Below are positions 20,206-31,783 of a stretch of 64,000 nt of DNA, piece after piece. The stretch is taken from the NCBI RefSeq assembly GCF_940807255.1, contig NZ_CALNWY010000001.1, positions 62,001 to 126,000 of the forward strand. Reading direction: 5' to 3'. The position numbers and the translations under genes are program-made. Below the pieces are notes generated by a model. It was given only the letters and a program-made list of their open reading frames with translations, ran no database searches and was not told where the DNA came from. Position 1 is the stretch's first letter. The number at the start of each line of letters is the position of its first letter. The DNA comes from Mixta sp. Marseille-Q2659. Lineage in GTDB: Bacteria; Pseudomonadota; Gammaproteobacteria; Enterobacterales; Enterobacteriaceae.

Positions 20206-20601
20206 GTGCTGCCATCACAAACGCTAAGCCTGACCATTAAGCGTCAATGGCTGGATCTTTATGAAACCATCTGGAAGCCTGAGTTTTTTCCAAAATGGGT
20301 AACAGGGCTGGGCGAGCTACCTTTGCAACCTGCTGGAAATGAAGCAAAAGGCAAGCATTCGGCCAGTGTACCAAAAGCGCGCTTTTCGGCGCATAACGAG
20401 TATGGCGTAATGGATTACTGGATTGATAATGGCTTCGGTAAGGAAATATATATGCCGATGCGTATCGTGCCGAATCAGGAAGGCGCACAGGTGTTACTTA
20501 CGCTTTTTCGCCAGCCTTTTACTTCCGATGAAAAATTTCAGCAGGAACTGGACGTGTTACAGCATGATCTGCAACGGCTATATCAGCTGGTAACAACTTG
20601 A
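20206..20601 (+). CDS. SRPBCC (START/polyketide-cyclase-like) domain protein
   Basis: 131 residues from GTG 20206, which has AGGAGG four bases upstream; upstream in-frame ATGs at 20113 and 20170 have no ribosome site and add unlike sequence. The pattern LSLTIKRQWLDLYETIWKPEFFPKWVTGL is the usual opening of SRPBCC ligand-binding proteins, with a central DYWIDNGFGKEIYMPMRIVPN strand pair and a long C-terminal helix (EKFQQELDVLQHDLQRLYQLV). Such folds bind hydrophobic ligands; the ligand here is unknown. It stands alone with its own terminator, divergent from the OB-fold gene. Confidence 0.7.
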   Translation: MLPSQTLSLTIKRQWLDLYETIWKPEFFPKWVTGLGELPLQPAGNEAKGKHSASVPKARFSAHNEYGVMDYWIDNGFGKEIYMPMRIVPNQEGAQVLLTLFRQPFTSDEKFQQELDVLQHDLQRLYQLVTT

Positions 20602-20774
20602 CCATGCAGGCACTGCCCAACACATCGGCATGAAATTAATTTTAATCTGTTGTTTTTAAAGAAATTTAATGTTGCGAAGTTAGAACATTTTAGCAAGTCA
20701 CCAAAAACTCTCATTACAGATACCCTTTTTCTCCATTAATGGGGCTTAATTTAATTTGGATCTGAACAAAATTA

Positions 20775-20821
20775 CGCCACCGCCAATAATGCAGCCTGTT
20801 TATCTACGGTGGCGCATTTTT
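20775..20821 (+). terminator. Probable terminator after the SRPBCC gene
   Basis: CGCCACCG (20775-20782) and CGGTGGCG (20807-20814) form an 8-bp stem with a 24-base loop, followed by CATTTTT. It lies about 170 bases past the stop, so the transcript has a long 3' end. Confidence 0.6.
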
Positions 20822-21129
20822 AACGAAATAATTTAATAAAATTAAACTATCGAAAGGCGGATTAATCTTAAGTAACCCAATAAAAATACCATTAATAATC
20901 AATAAGTTAATTGCTTTCAACTGTATGTTTTCTGTCACGATAAAAATTAACTCATCAGAGCAAAAATTAATTTCCTCTTGCTGATTTTATAATTCATTTA
21001 TTTTATACATCCATTTATTATTAAAATAATAATTTCAGATATTTCTTATGGTGATTCTTGAGATAAAAAAAGTTATAAATCTCCCTGCACACAGCAATTT
21101 CTAATAATCAGACATTCCAGGAAATCCCT
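20822..21129. other. AT-rich region upstream of the immunity gene
   Basis: About 308 bases, very AT-rich, with no coding pattern. I looked for the end of a nuclease bacteriocin gene (HNH motif) and for a LexA box (CTGT-N8-ACAG), the usual partners of a colicin immunity gene, and found neither. A weak GGAA site precedes the immunity ATG. Confidence 0.5.
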
Positions 21130-21405
21130 ATGGAACGCACATCTCTGCAAGACTTTACCGAGCAAGAATATACCGAGCTTGCACGTAAAATACTGCTCGC
21201 TGAGTTTGAAACAACGGAAGGATTACTGAAGGCGGCAATGGAATTTGTTTTGTTATCAGGCCATCCTGCAGGAACAGATCTTATTTGTTACCCGCAGGAG
21301 TTTAATATTACCACACCACAGAGCATGGTTAATGTTGTTAAAACATGGCGACAACAGCATGGTCTCCCCTGCTTCAGAGACAATTACTTTTCCATTGCGC
21401 TTTAA
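21130..21405 (+). CDS. Orphan colicin/pyocin-type DNase immunity protein (Im2/7/8/9 family)
   Basis: 91 residues, acidic, close to the 86-87 of Im7/Im9. The opening SLQDFTEQEYTELARKIL parallels helix I of Im proteins. The signature GHPAGTDLICYP (44-55) corresponds to HPSGSDLIYYP of Im9, followed by a VNVVKTWRQQHGLPCF end like VNTVKQWRAANGKSGF. Helix III residues known to bind the nuclease are Asp51, Tyr54 and Tyr55 in Im9; here Asp50 and Tyr54 remain and the first tyrosine is Cys53. No bacteriocin or lysis gene is adjacent, so it may protect against foreign E-type colicins or be a leftover. AT-rich, probably acquired. An ordinary ribosomal or metabolic role is not suggested by anything seen. 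Confidence 0.85.
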   Translation: MERTSLQDFTEQEYTELARKILLAEFETTEGLLKAAMEFVLLSGHPAGTDLICYPQEFNITTPQSMVNVVKTWRQQHGLPCFRDNYFSIAL

Positions 21406-21496
21406 TTATCTGACTCACCTGCAATAAAGAATAATAAGAATAACGCCCAGGATTTTCTCATTTTAAAAATGGTAGCTTTACCGTTAAGAGTATACT

Positions 21497-22987
21497 ATGT
21501 CTTTGAAGCAAAAAGCATTAAATGGAGCAAAGTGGTCAGCAATATCTTCAGTGATGACGATTGGGCTCGGCGTTTTACAGCTGGCCCTGCTGGCCAGAAT
21601 TATTGATCCCAACCAGTTTGGTTTACTTACCATTGCGTTGGTTATTTTAACGCTGGTAGATACGCTTTCTGATTTTGGTTTGTCCAATTCAGTTATACAG
21701 CGAAAATCCATGTCAGAGGTGGAGTTATCTACATTATACTGGCTGAATATTATTATTGGCGCGGTGATTTTTATTATTGTCTACTCCAGTAGTCAATATA
21801 TTAGTAATCTGCTTCATCAGCCAGCATTAAACGATCTTATTGAAGCGTTATCTGTTGCTTTTATCATTATCCCGCAGGGTCAGCAATTTCGGGCGCTGTT
21901 ACAAAAAGAACTGGCATTTACTCAGATTGGACGAACCGAAGTATTGGCGGCACTATCAGGTTTTGCCGTTACGCTCATTTCTGCATACTTTTACCCATCG
22001 GCGCTGTGCGCTATTTGGGGTTATCTCACCATGGTTTCGGTGAGAATGCTGCTGTTTTGCTATTACGGCAGGGAGATTTATCGTCCCCAGTTTGTTTTTG
22101 ATCTGAAAAGCGTGCGCAGTAATTTACGCTATGGCGGCTATCTTACCGCTGACAGCTTAATTAATCAGCTGAGTATGAATATGCCAACCATGCTGCTTTC
22201 GCGACTGCTGGGCGCGATCGCAACCGGTGGTTATAACCTGGCTTACAATCTGGCCGTGATGCCACCCGCCAAGATCAACCCAATTCTGACGCGCGTGCTG
22301 TTTCCGGCGTTTGCTCAGATGCAGGATGACCAGCCGCGTCTGCGCCATAACTTTTATAAAATGCTGTCCATCATGAGCTTGCTAAATTTTGTTGCACTGT
22401 TAGGCATGATTGGCGTCGCACATAATCTGGTGTTGAGCATTTTTGGCGAACGCTGGCTGTTTATTACGCCGGTGCTGCAAGTGCTGTGTATCGCAGGCAT
22501 TATGCGGGCCATTAATAATCCGGTCGGCGCGTTAGTTATGGCTAAAGGTACGGTCGATATTAGTTCAAAGCTGAATGCACTGCGTCTGGTTCTTTCTATC
22601 CCCGCCGTCTGGCTGGGCGCGCAATGGGGCGGTCTTATGGGCGCTACCATCGGCTTTACGGCGCTACAGGCACTGACTGTATTGATGAATTATTTCGCGT
22701 TAATTCGTCCTATGTTAGGCGCCAGCGGCAAAGCCTACTTTGCCAGCCAGTGGATGCCGCTACGTATGGCGCTGCCGACGCTTTGGATTAGTTATGCTCT
22801 TGGCTACGCGCTAGAAGAAATGATGCCAGTTATGGCGATCCTGACAATACAGATTGCAGCAGGCGCACTGGTATGGGGATTAATGATGTTAAGCAGTCGC
22901 GATCCGCTGGTACTGGAGCTTAAACAGATCGTACGGCGTAAAGCCCGTCCTGCCGTTACGTTAAAGAGTGAAAACACGCTGGTATAA
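21497..22987 (+). CDS. Wzx/WzxC-like polysaccharide flippase (MOP superfamily)
   Basis: 496 residues with about twelve to fourteen hydrophobic segments. The N-terminal LKQKALNGAKWSAISSVMTIGLGVLQLALLARIIDPNQFGLLTIALVI matches the polysaccharide-transport family typified by WzxC and AmsL, which flip lipid-linked repeat units for colanic acid or amylovoran. It is not in an exopolysaccharide operon; its neighbours are the immunity gene and yicG, so its substrate is unknown. It may serve O-antigen or a capsule made elsewhere. A strong terminator follows. The first 200 codons are more AT-rich than the rest. Confidence 0.8.
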   Translation: MSLKQKALNGAKWSAISSVMTIGLGVLQLALLARIIDPNQFGLLTIALVILTLVDTLSDFGLSNSVIQRKSMSEVELSTLYWLNIIIGAVIFIIVYSSSQYISNLLHQPALNDLIEALSVAFIIIPQGQQFRALLQKELAFTQIGRTEVLAALSGFAVTLISAYFYPSALCAIWGYLTMVSVRMLLFCYYGREIYRPQFVFDLKSVRSNLRYGGYLTADSLINQLSMNMPTMLLSRLLGAIATGGYNLAYNLAVMPPAKINPILTRVLFPAFAQMQDDQPRLRHNFYKMLSIMSLLNFVALLGMIGVAHNLVLSIFGERWLFITPVLQVLCIAGIMRAINNPVGALVMAKGTVDISSKLNALRLVLSIPAVWLGAQWGGLMGATIGFTALQALTVLMNYFALIRPMLGASGKAYFASQWMPLRMALPTLWISYALGYALEEMMPVMAILTIQIAAGALVWGLMMLSSRDPLVLELKQIVRRKARPAVTLKSENTLV

Positions 22988-23037
22988 TAATAAAGTTGTT
23001 TACGGGTGGAAAAGTATCCGTCAGCGGATATTTTATT

Positions 23038-23065
23038 AAGCGCGCTGCCATAGCGCGCTTTTTTA
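23038..23065 (+). terminator. Intrinsic terminator after the flippase gene
   Basis: AAGCGCGCT-GCCAT-AGCGCGCTT followed by TTTTT: a 9-bp stem and U-run 51 bases past the stop. Confidence 0.88.
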
Positions 23066-23198
23066 TCTTCCGCACGCCTGCTTATTTACCCGCTTCGCAT
23101 AAAAAGAACTAATCCGTAAGCAGATGCCTTAGAAATTTTCACTCGTCTACACTCAGAGAAGCGCTGTAGGCTTTGCCACCGTTTTCCTGGAGCTGGCT

Positions 23199-23816
23199 AT
23201 GTTACTGACCGTTCTCTATATCATTGGCATTACTGCCGAAGCGATGACCGGCGCGCTTGCGGCCGGACGGCGAAAAATGGATCTCTTTGGCGTGATCATT
23301 ATTGCGTCAGTCACTGCTATCGGCGGCGGTTCTGTACGCGATATGCTGCTGGGCCATTATCCGCTCGGCTGGGTAAAACACCCTGAATACATCATTATTG
23401 TTGCGGTTGCCGCTGTCATTACTACGGTTGTCGCTCCTCTGATGACGCATTTGCGCAAAGTTTTTCTGGTGCTGGATGCGCTGGGACTGGTGGTTTTCTC
23501 TATTATTGGCGCTCAGGTTGCGCTTGATATGGGCCACGCCTCTATTATTGCGGCCATCAGCGCGGTGATTACCGGCGTATTTGGCGGCGTGCTGCGCGAT
23601 ATGTTTTGTAATCGTATTCCGCTGGTTTTTCAGAAAGAGTTGTATGCCGGTATCGCGTTTGCCGCAGGCTGGCTCTACATTCTGTTGTTAAAAACGCCGC
23701 TGTCGCATGAAACAGTTATCATCATTACCCTGCTGTTTGGTTTTCTTTCCCGCCTGTTAGCGCTGCGTTTTCGTTTGGGGCTGCCCGTTTTCAATTACCC
23801 GCACCCTGAACATTAA
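23199..23816 (+). CDS. yicG: YicG, TRIC-family cation channel protein
   Basis: 205 residues, seven hydrophobic segments built from two three-helix repeats plus a last helix. Each repeat carries the glycine kink motif of TRIC channels: [10 protein letters not shown] near residue 45 and GGVLRDMF near 130. Prokaryotic TRIC proteins form trimeric monovalent-cation channels; the role of YicG in the cell is not established. It lies before ligB in convergent orientation, as in E. coli. Confidence 0.9.
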   Translation: MLLTVLYIIGITAEAMTGALAAGRRKMDLFGVIIIASVTAIGGGSVRDMLLGHYPLGWVKHPEYIIIVAVAAVITTVVAPLMTHLRKVFLVLDALGLVVFSIIGAQVALDMGHASIIAAISAVITGVFGGVLRDMFCNRIPLVFQKELYAGIAFAAGWLYILLLKTPLSHETVIIITLLFGFLSRLLALRFRLGLPVFNYPHPEH

Positions 23817-23856
23817 TGATTACGTAATAGTGATGAGGCAGGATAGGATAACGCAG

Positions 23857-25668
<1,812 letters not shown>

Positions 25669-25674
25669 TCATGA

Positions 25675-26421
<747 letters not shown>

Positions 26422-26475
26422 AGTCACTTTCAGTATTATGCCGAGTCATTTCTTCACCTGTGGAGTAGCACACTT

Positions 26476-26751
26476 ATGGCACGCGTAACCGTTCAGGACG
26501 CAGTAGAGAAAATTGGTAACCGCTTTGACCTGGTTCTGGTCGCTGCACGTCGCGCACGTCAGATGCAGGTGAGCGGTAAAGATCCGCTGGTACCGGAAGA
26601 GAACGATAAACCGACCGTTATCGCTCTGCGTGAAATCGAAGAAGGCCTGATCACTAATCAGATCCTTGATGTTCGTGAGCGCCAGGAACAGCATGAGCAG
26701 GAAGCCGCTGAATTGCAGGCTGTTACCGCTATCGCTGAAGGTCGTCGTTAA
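26476..26751 (+). CDS. rpoZ: RNA polymerase omega subunit RpoZ
   Basis: 91 residues, standard, starting [20 protein letters not shown]. Omega helps fold and assemble beta-prime and forms part of a ppGpp site. Second gene of the spoT operon, 54 bases after gmk and 19 bases before spoT. Confidence 0.98.
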   Translation: MARVTVQDAVEKIGNRFDLVLVAARRARQMQVSGKDPLVPEENDKPTVIALREIEEGLITNQILDVRERQEQHEQEAAELQAVTAIAEGRR

Positions 26752-26770
26752 TTAGCCGGAAGGCTCGCCC

Positions 26771-28879
26771 TTGTATCTTTTTGAAAGCCTCAATCAGCTG
26801 ATTGAAAAATACTTGCCTGAGGAGCAGATCAAGCGCCTCAAGCAAGCTTACCTTGTCGCACGTGATGCTCACGAGGGGCAGACACGCTCCAGCGGCGAGC
26901 CTTATATCACGCATCCCGTCGCCGTCGCCTGTATTCTGGCGGAAATGAAGCTCGACTATGAAACCCTCATGGCCGCGCTGCTGCACGACGTGATTGAAGA
27001 CACTCCCGCCACCTATCAGGACATGGAACAGCTGTTCGGCAAAAGCGTCGCCGAGCTGGTTGAAGGCGTATCCAAACTGGATAAGCTGAAGTTCCGGGAT
27101 AAAAAAGAGGCGCAGGCGGAAAACTTCCGCAAGATGATCATGGCAATGGTGCAGGATATTCGCGTCATCCTGATCAAACTGGCCGACCGCACGCACAATA
27201 TGCGTACGCTGGGTTCGCTACGGCCTGATAAACGTCGGCGCATCGCCCGTGAAACGCTGGAAATCTACAGTCCGCTGGCTCATCGCCTGGGTATTCATCA
27301 TCTGAAAACCGAGCTGGAAGAGCTGGGCTTCGAAGCGCTTTATCCCAACCGTTATCGCGTTATTAAAGAAGTGGTGAAAGCCGCGCGCGGTAACCGTAAG
27401 GAGATGATCCAGAAAATCCTCGCGGAGATCGAAGGGCGTTTGCAGGAAGCCGGTATTCCCTGTCGCGTATTTGGCCGGGAAAAACATCTCTATTCCATCT
27501 ATTGCAAAATGCACCTGAAAGAGCAGCGCTTTCACTCCATTATGGATATTTACGCGTTTCGCGTGATCGTCCGCGATGTGGATACCTGCTACCGCGTTTT
27601 GGGTCAGATGCATAGCCTGTACAAACCGCGTCCGGGCCGCGTAAAAGACTATATCGCTATTCCGAAAGCGAACGGCTATCAGTCGCTGCATACGTCGATG
27701 ATTGGTCCGCATGGCGTACCGGTTGAAGTGCAGATTCGTACGGAAGATATGGATCAGATGGCGGAAATGGGGGTTGCGGCGCACTGGGCCTATAAAGAAC
27801 AAGGCGAAAGCGGCACGACCGCACAGATCCGCGCGCAGCGCTGGCTACAAAGCCTGCTGGAATTACAGCAGAGCGCCGGCAGCTCCTTTGAATTTATCGA
27901 AAGCGTGAAATCCGATCTGTTCCCGGATGAGATTTACGTTTTTACGCCGGAAGGACGTATTGTCGAACTGCCCGCCGGCGCGACGCCGGTAGACTTCGCC
28001 TATGCCGTGCATACCGATATTGGTCATGCCTGCGTGGGTGCGCGCGTTGACAGGCAGCCTTACCCGCTTTCACAGCCGCTGGCCAGCGGTCAGACGGTTG
28101 AGATTATCACCGCGCCCGGTGCCCGGCCAAACGCTGCCTGGCTTAACTTTGTCGTCAGCTCAAAAGCGCGCGCCAAAATTCGCCAGCTGTTGAAAAACCT
28201 CAAACGCGAAGATTCGGTGAGTCTGGGTCGACGCCTGCTTAACCATGCCCTGGGCGGCAGCCGTAAACTGGCTGAAATCCCGCAGGTCAGCATTGAGCAG
28301 GAGCTGGAGCGCATGAAGCTGGCTTCGCTGGACGATCTGCTGGCGGAAATCGGTCTCGGCAACGCCATGAGCGTGGTGGTGGCGAAGAACCTGCTGGACA
28401 CCGCAGGCGGACAATCCACCAGCGCCACGTCGCGCAGTAAACTGCCGATCAAAGGCGCTGATGGCGTGCTGATTACCTTTGCCAAATGCTGTCGTCCGAT
28501 TCCAGGCGATCCGATTGTGGCGCACGTCAGCCCAGGTAAAGGGCTGGTGGTTCACCATGAATCCTGCCGTAACATTCGTGGCTATCAGAAAGAGCCTGAG
28601 AAGTTTATGGCGGTGGAGTGGGACAAGGTCACCGAGCAGGAATTCGTCGCTGAAATTAAAGTGGATATGTTTAATCATCAGGGCGCGCTGGCGAACCTGA
28701 CGGCGGCAATTAATACCGCGGGTTCGAATATTCAGAGCCTGAACACCGAAGAGCGTGACGGCCGCGTTTACAGCACCTTTATTCGTCTGACGGCGCGCGA
28801 TCGCGTTCACCTGGCAAATATTATGCGTAAAATTCGCGTGATGCCGGACGTGATCAAAGTTCACCGTAACCGAAATTAG
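26771..28879 (+). CDS. spoT: Bifunctional (p)ppGpp synthetase/hydrolase SpoT
   Basis: 702 residues from a TTG start (26771), the same start as in E. coli; GGAAGG lies about 8 bases upstream. HD hydrolase domain with H72-D73 in LLHDVIEDTP, then a synthetase domain (REKHLYSIYCKM, DYIAIPKANGYQSLHT), a TGS domain near 388-450 (VFTPEGRIVELPAGATPVDFAYAVHT), and a C-terminal ACT domain. Main (p)ppGpp hydrolase with weak synthesis. A short variable segment around 556-570 (LDTAGGQSTSATSRS) differs from E. coli. Confidence 0.98.
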   Translation: MYLFESLNQLIEKYLPEEQIKRLKQAYLVARDAHEGQTRSSGEPYITHPVAVACILAEMKLDYETLMAALLHDVIEDTPATYQDMEQLFGKSVAELVEGVSKLDKLKFRDKKEAQAENFRKMIMAMVQDIRVILIKLADRTHNMRTLGSLRPDKRRRIARETLEIYSPLAHRLGIHHLKTELEELGFEALYPNRYRVIKEVVKAARGNRKEMIQKILAEIEGRLQEAGIPCRVFGREKHLYSIYCKMHLKEQRFHSIMDIYAFRVIVRDVDTCYRVLGQMHSLYKPRPGRVKDYIAIPKANGYQSLHTSMIGPHGVPVEVQIRTEDMDQMAEMGVAAHWAYKEQGESGTTAQIRAQRWLQSLLELQQSAGSSFEFIESVKSDLFPDEIYVFTPEGRIVELPAGATPVDFAYAVHTDIGHACVGARVDRQPYPLSQPLASGQTVEIITAPGARPNAAWLNFVVSSKARAKIRQLLKNLKREDSVSLGRRLLNHALGGSRKLAEIPQVSIEQELERMKLASLDDLLAEIGLGNAMSVVVAKNLLDTAGGQSTSATSRSKLPIKGADGVLITFAKCCRPIPGDPIVAHVSPGKGLVVHHESCRNIRGYQKEPEKFMAVEWDKVTEQEFVAEIKVDMFNHQGALANLTAAINTAGSNIQSLNTEERDGRVYSTFIRLTARDRVHLANIMRKIRVMPDVIKVHRNRN

Positions 28880-28882
28880 CGC

Positions 28883-29578
28883 ATGAATGCTCAACGTTTT
28901 GCTCGTATACGCGAGATGCTGGCTGCCCGCCAGCACGATCTCACCGTATGCATGGAGCAGGTACACAAGCCCCACAACGTGTCCGCCATTATTCGTACGG
29001 CGGACGCGGTGGGCGTTCACGAAGTCCATGCCATCTGGCCTGCCAACCGGATGCGTACCGTCGTCTCTTCCGCCGCAGGCAGCAACAGCTGGGTGCAGGT
29101 AAAAACGCACCGTACCATTGCGGATGCGGTATCCCATCTGAAACAGCAGGACATGCAGATCCTGGCAACCAACCTCTCCGCCAAAGCGGTCGATTTCCGT
29201 GAAATCGACTATACGCGTCCGACCTGCATTTTAATGGGTCAGGAAAAAACCGGCATCACGCAGGAAGCGCTGGCGCTGGCCGATCGGGACATTATTATTC
29301 CGATGGTCGGTATGGTGCAGTCGCTGAATGTTTCCGTCGCTTCCGCGCTTATTTTGTATGAAGCGCAGCGGCAGCGGCAGAACGCCGGAATGTATCAGCG
29401 CGACAGCAGCACGCTGCCGCGCGCCGAGCAACAGCGCCTGCTGTTTGAAGGTGGTTATCCGGTGCTGGCGCGCGTGGCAAAACAGAAACAGCTGCCCTAC
29501 CCGGAAATCGACGACAATGGTGAAGTGGTCGCCGATACCGAATGGTGGGCCGCCATGCAGTCAACAGGCAAGCGATGA
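28883..29578 (+). CDS. trmH: tRNA (Gm18) 2'-O-methyltransferase TrmH (SpoU)
   Basis: 231 residues, SPOUT family. Methylates the ribose of G18 in the D-loop of tRNAs. NVSAIIRTADAVGVHEVH near the start is motif 1; LMGQEKTGI and MVGMVQSLNVSVASALILYEAQRQR form the knotted SAM site. Starts 3 bases after spoT and overlaps recG by ATGA. Confidence 0.96.
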   Translation: MNAQRFARIREMLAARQHDLTVCMEQVHKPHNVSAIIRTADAVGVHEVHAIWPANRMRTVVSSAAGSNSWVQVKTHRTIADAVSHLKQQDMQILATNLSAKAVDFREIDYTRPTCILMGQEKTGITQEALALADRDIIIPMVGMVQSLNVSVASALILYEAQRQRQNAGMYQRDSSTLPRAEQQRLLFEGGYPVLARVAKQKQLPYPEIDDNGEVVADTEWWAAMQSTGKR

Positions 29579-31656
29579 AAGGCCGCCTGCTGGATGCCGT
29601 TCCGCTAAGCACGCTTTCCGGCGTAGGCGCAAGCCAGGCCGGAAAGCTGGCGAAGATCGGGCTGCATACCGTGCAGGACCTGTTGCTGCATCTGCCGCTG
29701 CGTTACGAAGACCGCACGCAGCTCTACCGGATTAGTGATTTGCTGCCCGGCATTTGGGCAACGGTTGAAGGTGAAGTGCTGCATACCGACGTTACCTTTG
29801 GCCGCCGACGTATGCTGGTCAGCCAGATCAGCGATGGTTCGGGCGTAGTGACGCTGCGCTTTTTCAATTTCAACGCCGGCATGAAAAACGGACTGGCGCC
29901 CGGCGCGCGCGTGACCGCCTATGGCGAGATAAAACGCGGTCAGCGCGGTGCGGAAATTATTCATCCTGAATACCGCATTCAGGGCGAACACGGCGTTACC
30001 GAGCTACAGGAAACCCTTACGCCGGTTTATCCCACAACCGAGGGCATTCGCCAGGCGACACTGCGTAATCTGACCGACCAGGCGCTTACGCTGCTGGATA
30101 CCTGTCCGATTGCTGAACTGCTGCCTGCTGAACTTCGCGGTGGCCTGCTGAGTCTGCCCGACGCGCTACGTACGTTGCATCGCCCGCCGCCGGATATGCA
30201 GCTTGTCGATCTGGAAAGCGGGCGCCATCCGGCGCAGCGCCGTTTAATCCTTGAAGAGCTGCTGGCGCATAACCTGAGCATGCTGGCCGTACGCGCTGGC
30301 GCACAGCGCTATCATGCGCTGCCGATGCAGCCGCGCCATGAGCTAAGCGATCGACTGCTGGCGGCGCTGCCGTTTAAACCGACCGCCGCGCAGCAGCGAG
30401 TGGTGAAAGAAATTGAGCAGGATCTTACTCACGACTATCCCATGATGCGGCTGGTGCAGGGCGACGTGGGTTCCGGGAAAACGCTGGTCGCCGCGCTGGC
30501 CGCCCTGAATGTTATTGCGCATGGTAAACAGGTTGCGCTGATGGCACCGACTGAGCTGCTGGCAGAGCAGCACGCCAATAACTTCCGTCAGTGGCTGGCG
30601 CCGCTGAGCCTGGAGGTCGGCTGGCTGGCAGGCAAGCAGAAAGGCAAAGCGCGTCTGGCGCAGCAGGAAGCGATCGCTAGTGGCCAGGTGTCGATGGTGG
30701 TCGGCACACATGCCATTTTCCAGGAACAGGTGCAGTTTAACGGCCTGGCGCTGGTTATTATTGATGAGCAGCATCGCTTCGGCGTGCATCAGCGCCTGGC
30801 GCTGTGGGAAAAAGGCGAAGAACAGGGATTTCATCCTCACCAGCTGATCATGACCGCAACACCAATTCCGCGCACGCTGGCAATGACCGCCTACGCCGAT
30901 CTGGATACGTCAGTTATCGATGAGCTGCCGCCGGGACGTACGCCGGTGACCACGGTGGCGATCCCCGATTCACGCCGGGCGGAAATTATCGAGCGGGTGA
31001 AAAGCGCCTGTCAGACGGAAGGCCGTCAGGCCTACTGGGTTTGTACGCTGATTGAAGAATCCGATCTGCTGGAAGCGCAGGCGGCAGAAGCCACGTGGGA
31101 AGAGTTAAAACTGGCGCTGCCGGATCTGCAGGTTGGCCTGGTGTATGGCCGCATGAAGCCGCAGGAAAAGCAGGAGGTAATGCAGGCGTTTAAGCAGGGT
31201 CAGCTCCAGTTACTGGTCGCCACCACGGTTATTGAAGTCGGCGTCGATGTGCCCAACGCCAGCCTGATGATTATCGAAAACCCGGAACGGCTCGGTCTCG
31301 CCCAGCTGCATCAGCTGCGCGGACGCGTGGGACGCGGCGCCGTCGCCTCGCACTGTGTGCTGCTTTACAAAGCGCCGCTGAGCAAAACGGCGCAAAAGCG
31401 TTTGCAGGTTTTACGCGACAGCAATGATGGTTTCGTCATTGCCCAGTGCGATCTGGAGATTCGCGGACCAGGCGAGCTTCTCGGAACACGCCAGACGGGC
31501 AACGCGCAGTTTAAAGTCGCCGACCTGCTGCGCGATCAGGCGCTAATCCCTGAAGTACAGCGCATTGCTCGCCATATCCACCAGCATTACCCCGAACAGG
31601 CGCAGGCGCTGATAGAACGCTGGCTGCCAGAAACCGATCGTTATACCAACGCCTGA
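29575..31656 (+). CDS. recG: ATP-dependent DNA helicase RecG
   Basis: 693 residues from ATG 29575 (MKGRLLDAVPLSTLSGVGA), overlapping the trmH stop. N-terminal wedge/OB domain for branched DNA, then superfamily 2 helicase motifs: Walker A GDVGSGKT, Walker B variant DEQH, and VATTVIEVGVDVPNA, HQLRGRVGRG. Reverses stalled forks and processes Holliday junctions. Last gene of the spoT operon. E. coli has gltS next to it; that gene is absent here. Confidence 0.97.
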   Translation: MKGRLLDAVPLSTLSGVGASQAGKLAKIGLHTVQDLLLHLPLRYEDRTQLYRISDLLPGIWATVEGEVLHTDVTFGRRRMLVSQISDGSGVVTLRFFNFNAGMKNGLAPGARVTAYGEIKRGQRGAEIIHPEYRIQGEHGVTELQETLTPVYPTTEGIRQATLRNLTDQALTLLDTCPIAELLPAELRGGLLSLPDALRTLHRPPPDMQLVDLESGRHPAQRRLILEELLAHNLSMLAVRAGAQRYHALPMQPRHELSDRLLAALPFKPTAAQQRVVKEIEQDLTHDYPMMRLVQGDVGSGKTLVAALAALNVIAHGKQVALMAPTELLAEQHANNFRQWLAPLSLEVGWLAGKQKGKARLAQQEAIASGQVSMVVGTHAIFQEQVQFNGLALVIIDEQHRFGVHQRLALWEKGEEQGFHPHQLIMTATPIPRTLAMTAYADLDTSVIDELPPGRTPVTTVAIPDSRRAEIIERVKSACQTEGRQAYWVCTLIEESDLLEAQAAEATWEELKLALPDLQVGLVYGRMKPQEKQEVMQAFKQGQLQLLVATTVIEVGVDVPNASLMIIENPERLGLAQLHQLRGRVGRGAVASHCVLLYKAPLSKTAQKRLQVLRDSNDGFVIAQCDLEIRGPGELLGTRQTGNAQFKVADLLRDQALIPEVQRIARHIHQHYPEQAQALIERWLPETDRYTNA

Positions 31657-31716
31657 CCGGCCTTTCCCTTTTCTGATCCAGAATAAATAAACCTTTTAAA
31701 CCCTGAACGTGCGTTG

Positions 31717-31752
31717 GCAAACGATTGCTTTTGCGATGCAGTCGATTACAAT
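31717..31752 (+). promoter_or_regulatory. xanP promoter with overlapping PurR operator candidate
   Basis: GCAAACGATTGC at 31717-31728 matches the PurR core GCAAACGTTTGC at 11 of 12 positions. A -35 TTGCTT (31725-31730) overlaps it, with 16 bases to a -10 TACAAT (31747-31752), 31 bases before the start codon. PurR with hypoxanthine or guanine would then block the promoter. Seen by eye; binding is inferred. Confidence 0.6.
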
Positions 31753-31783
31753 CGCCACTTTGCTTTTTCAGGGAACCCACATC

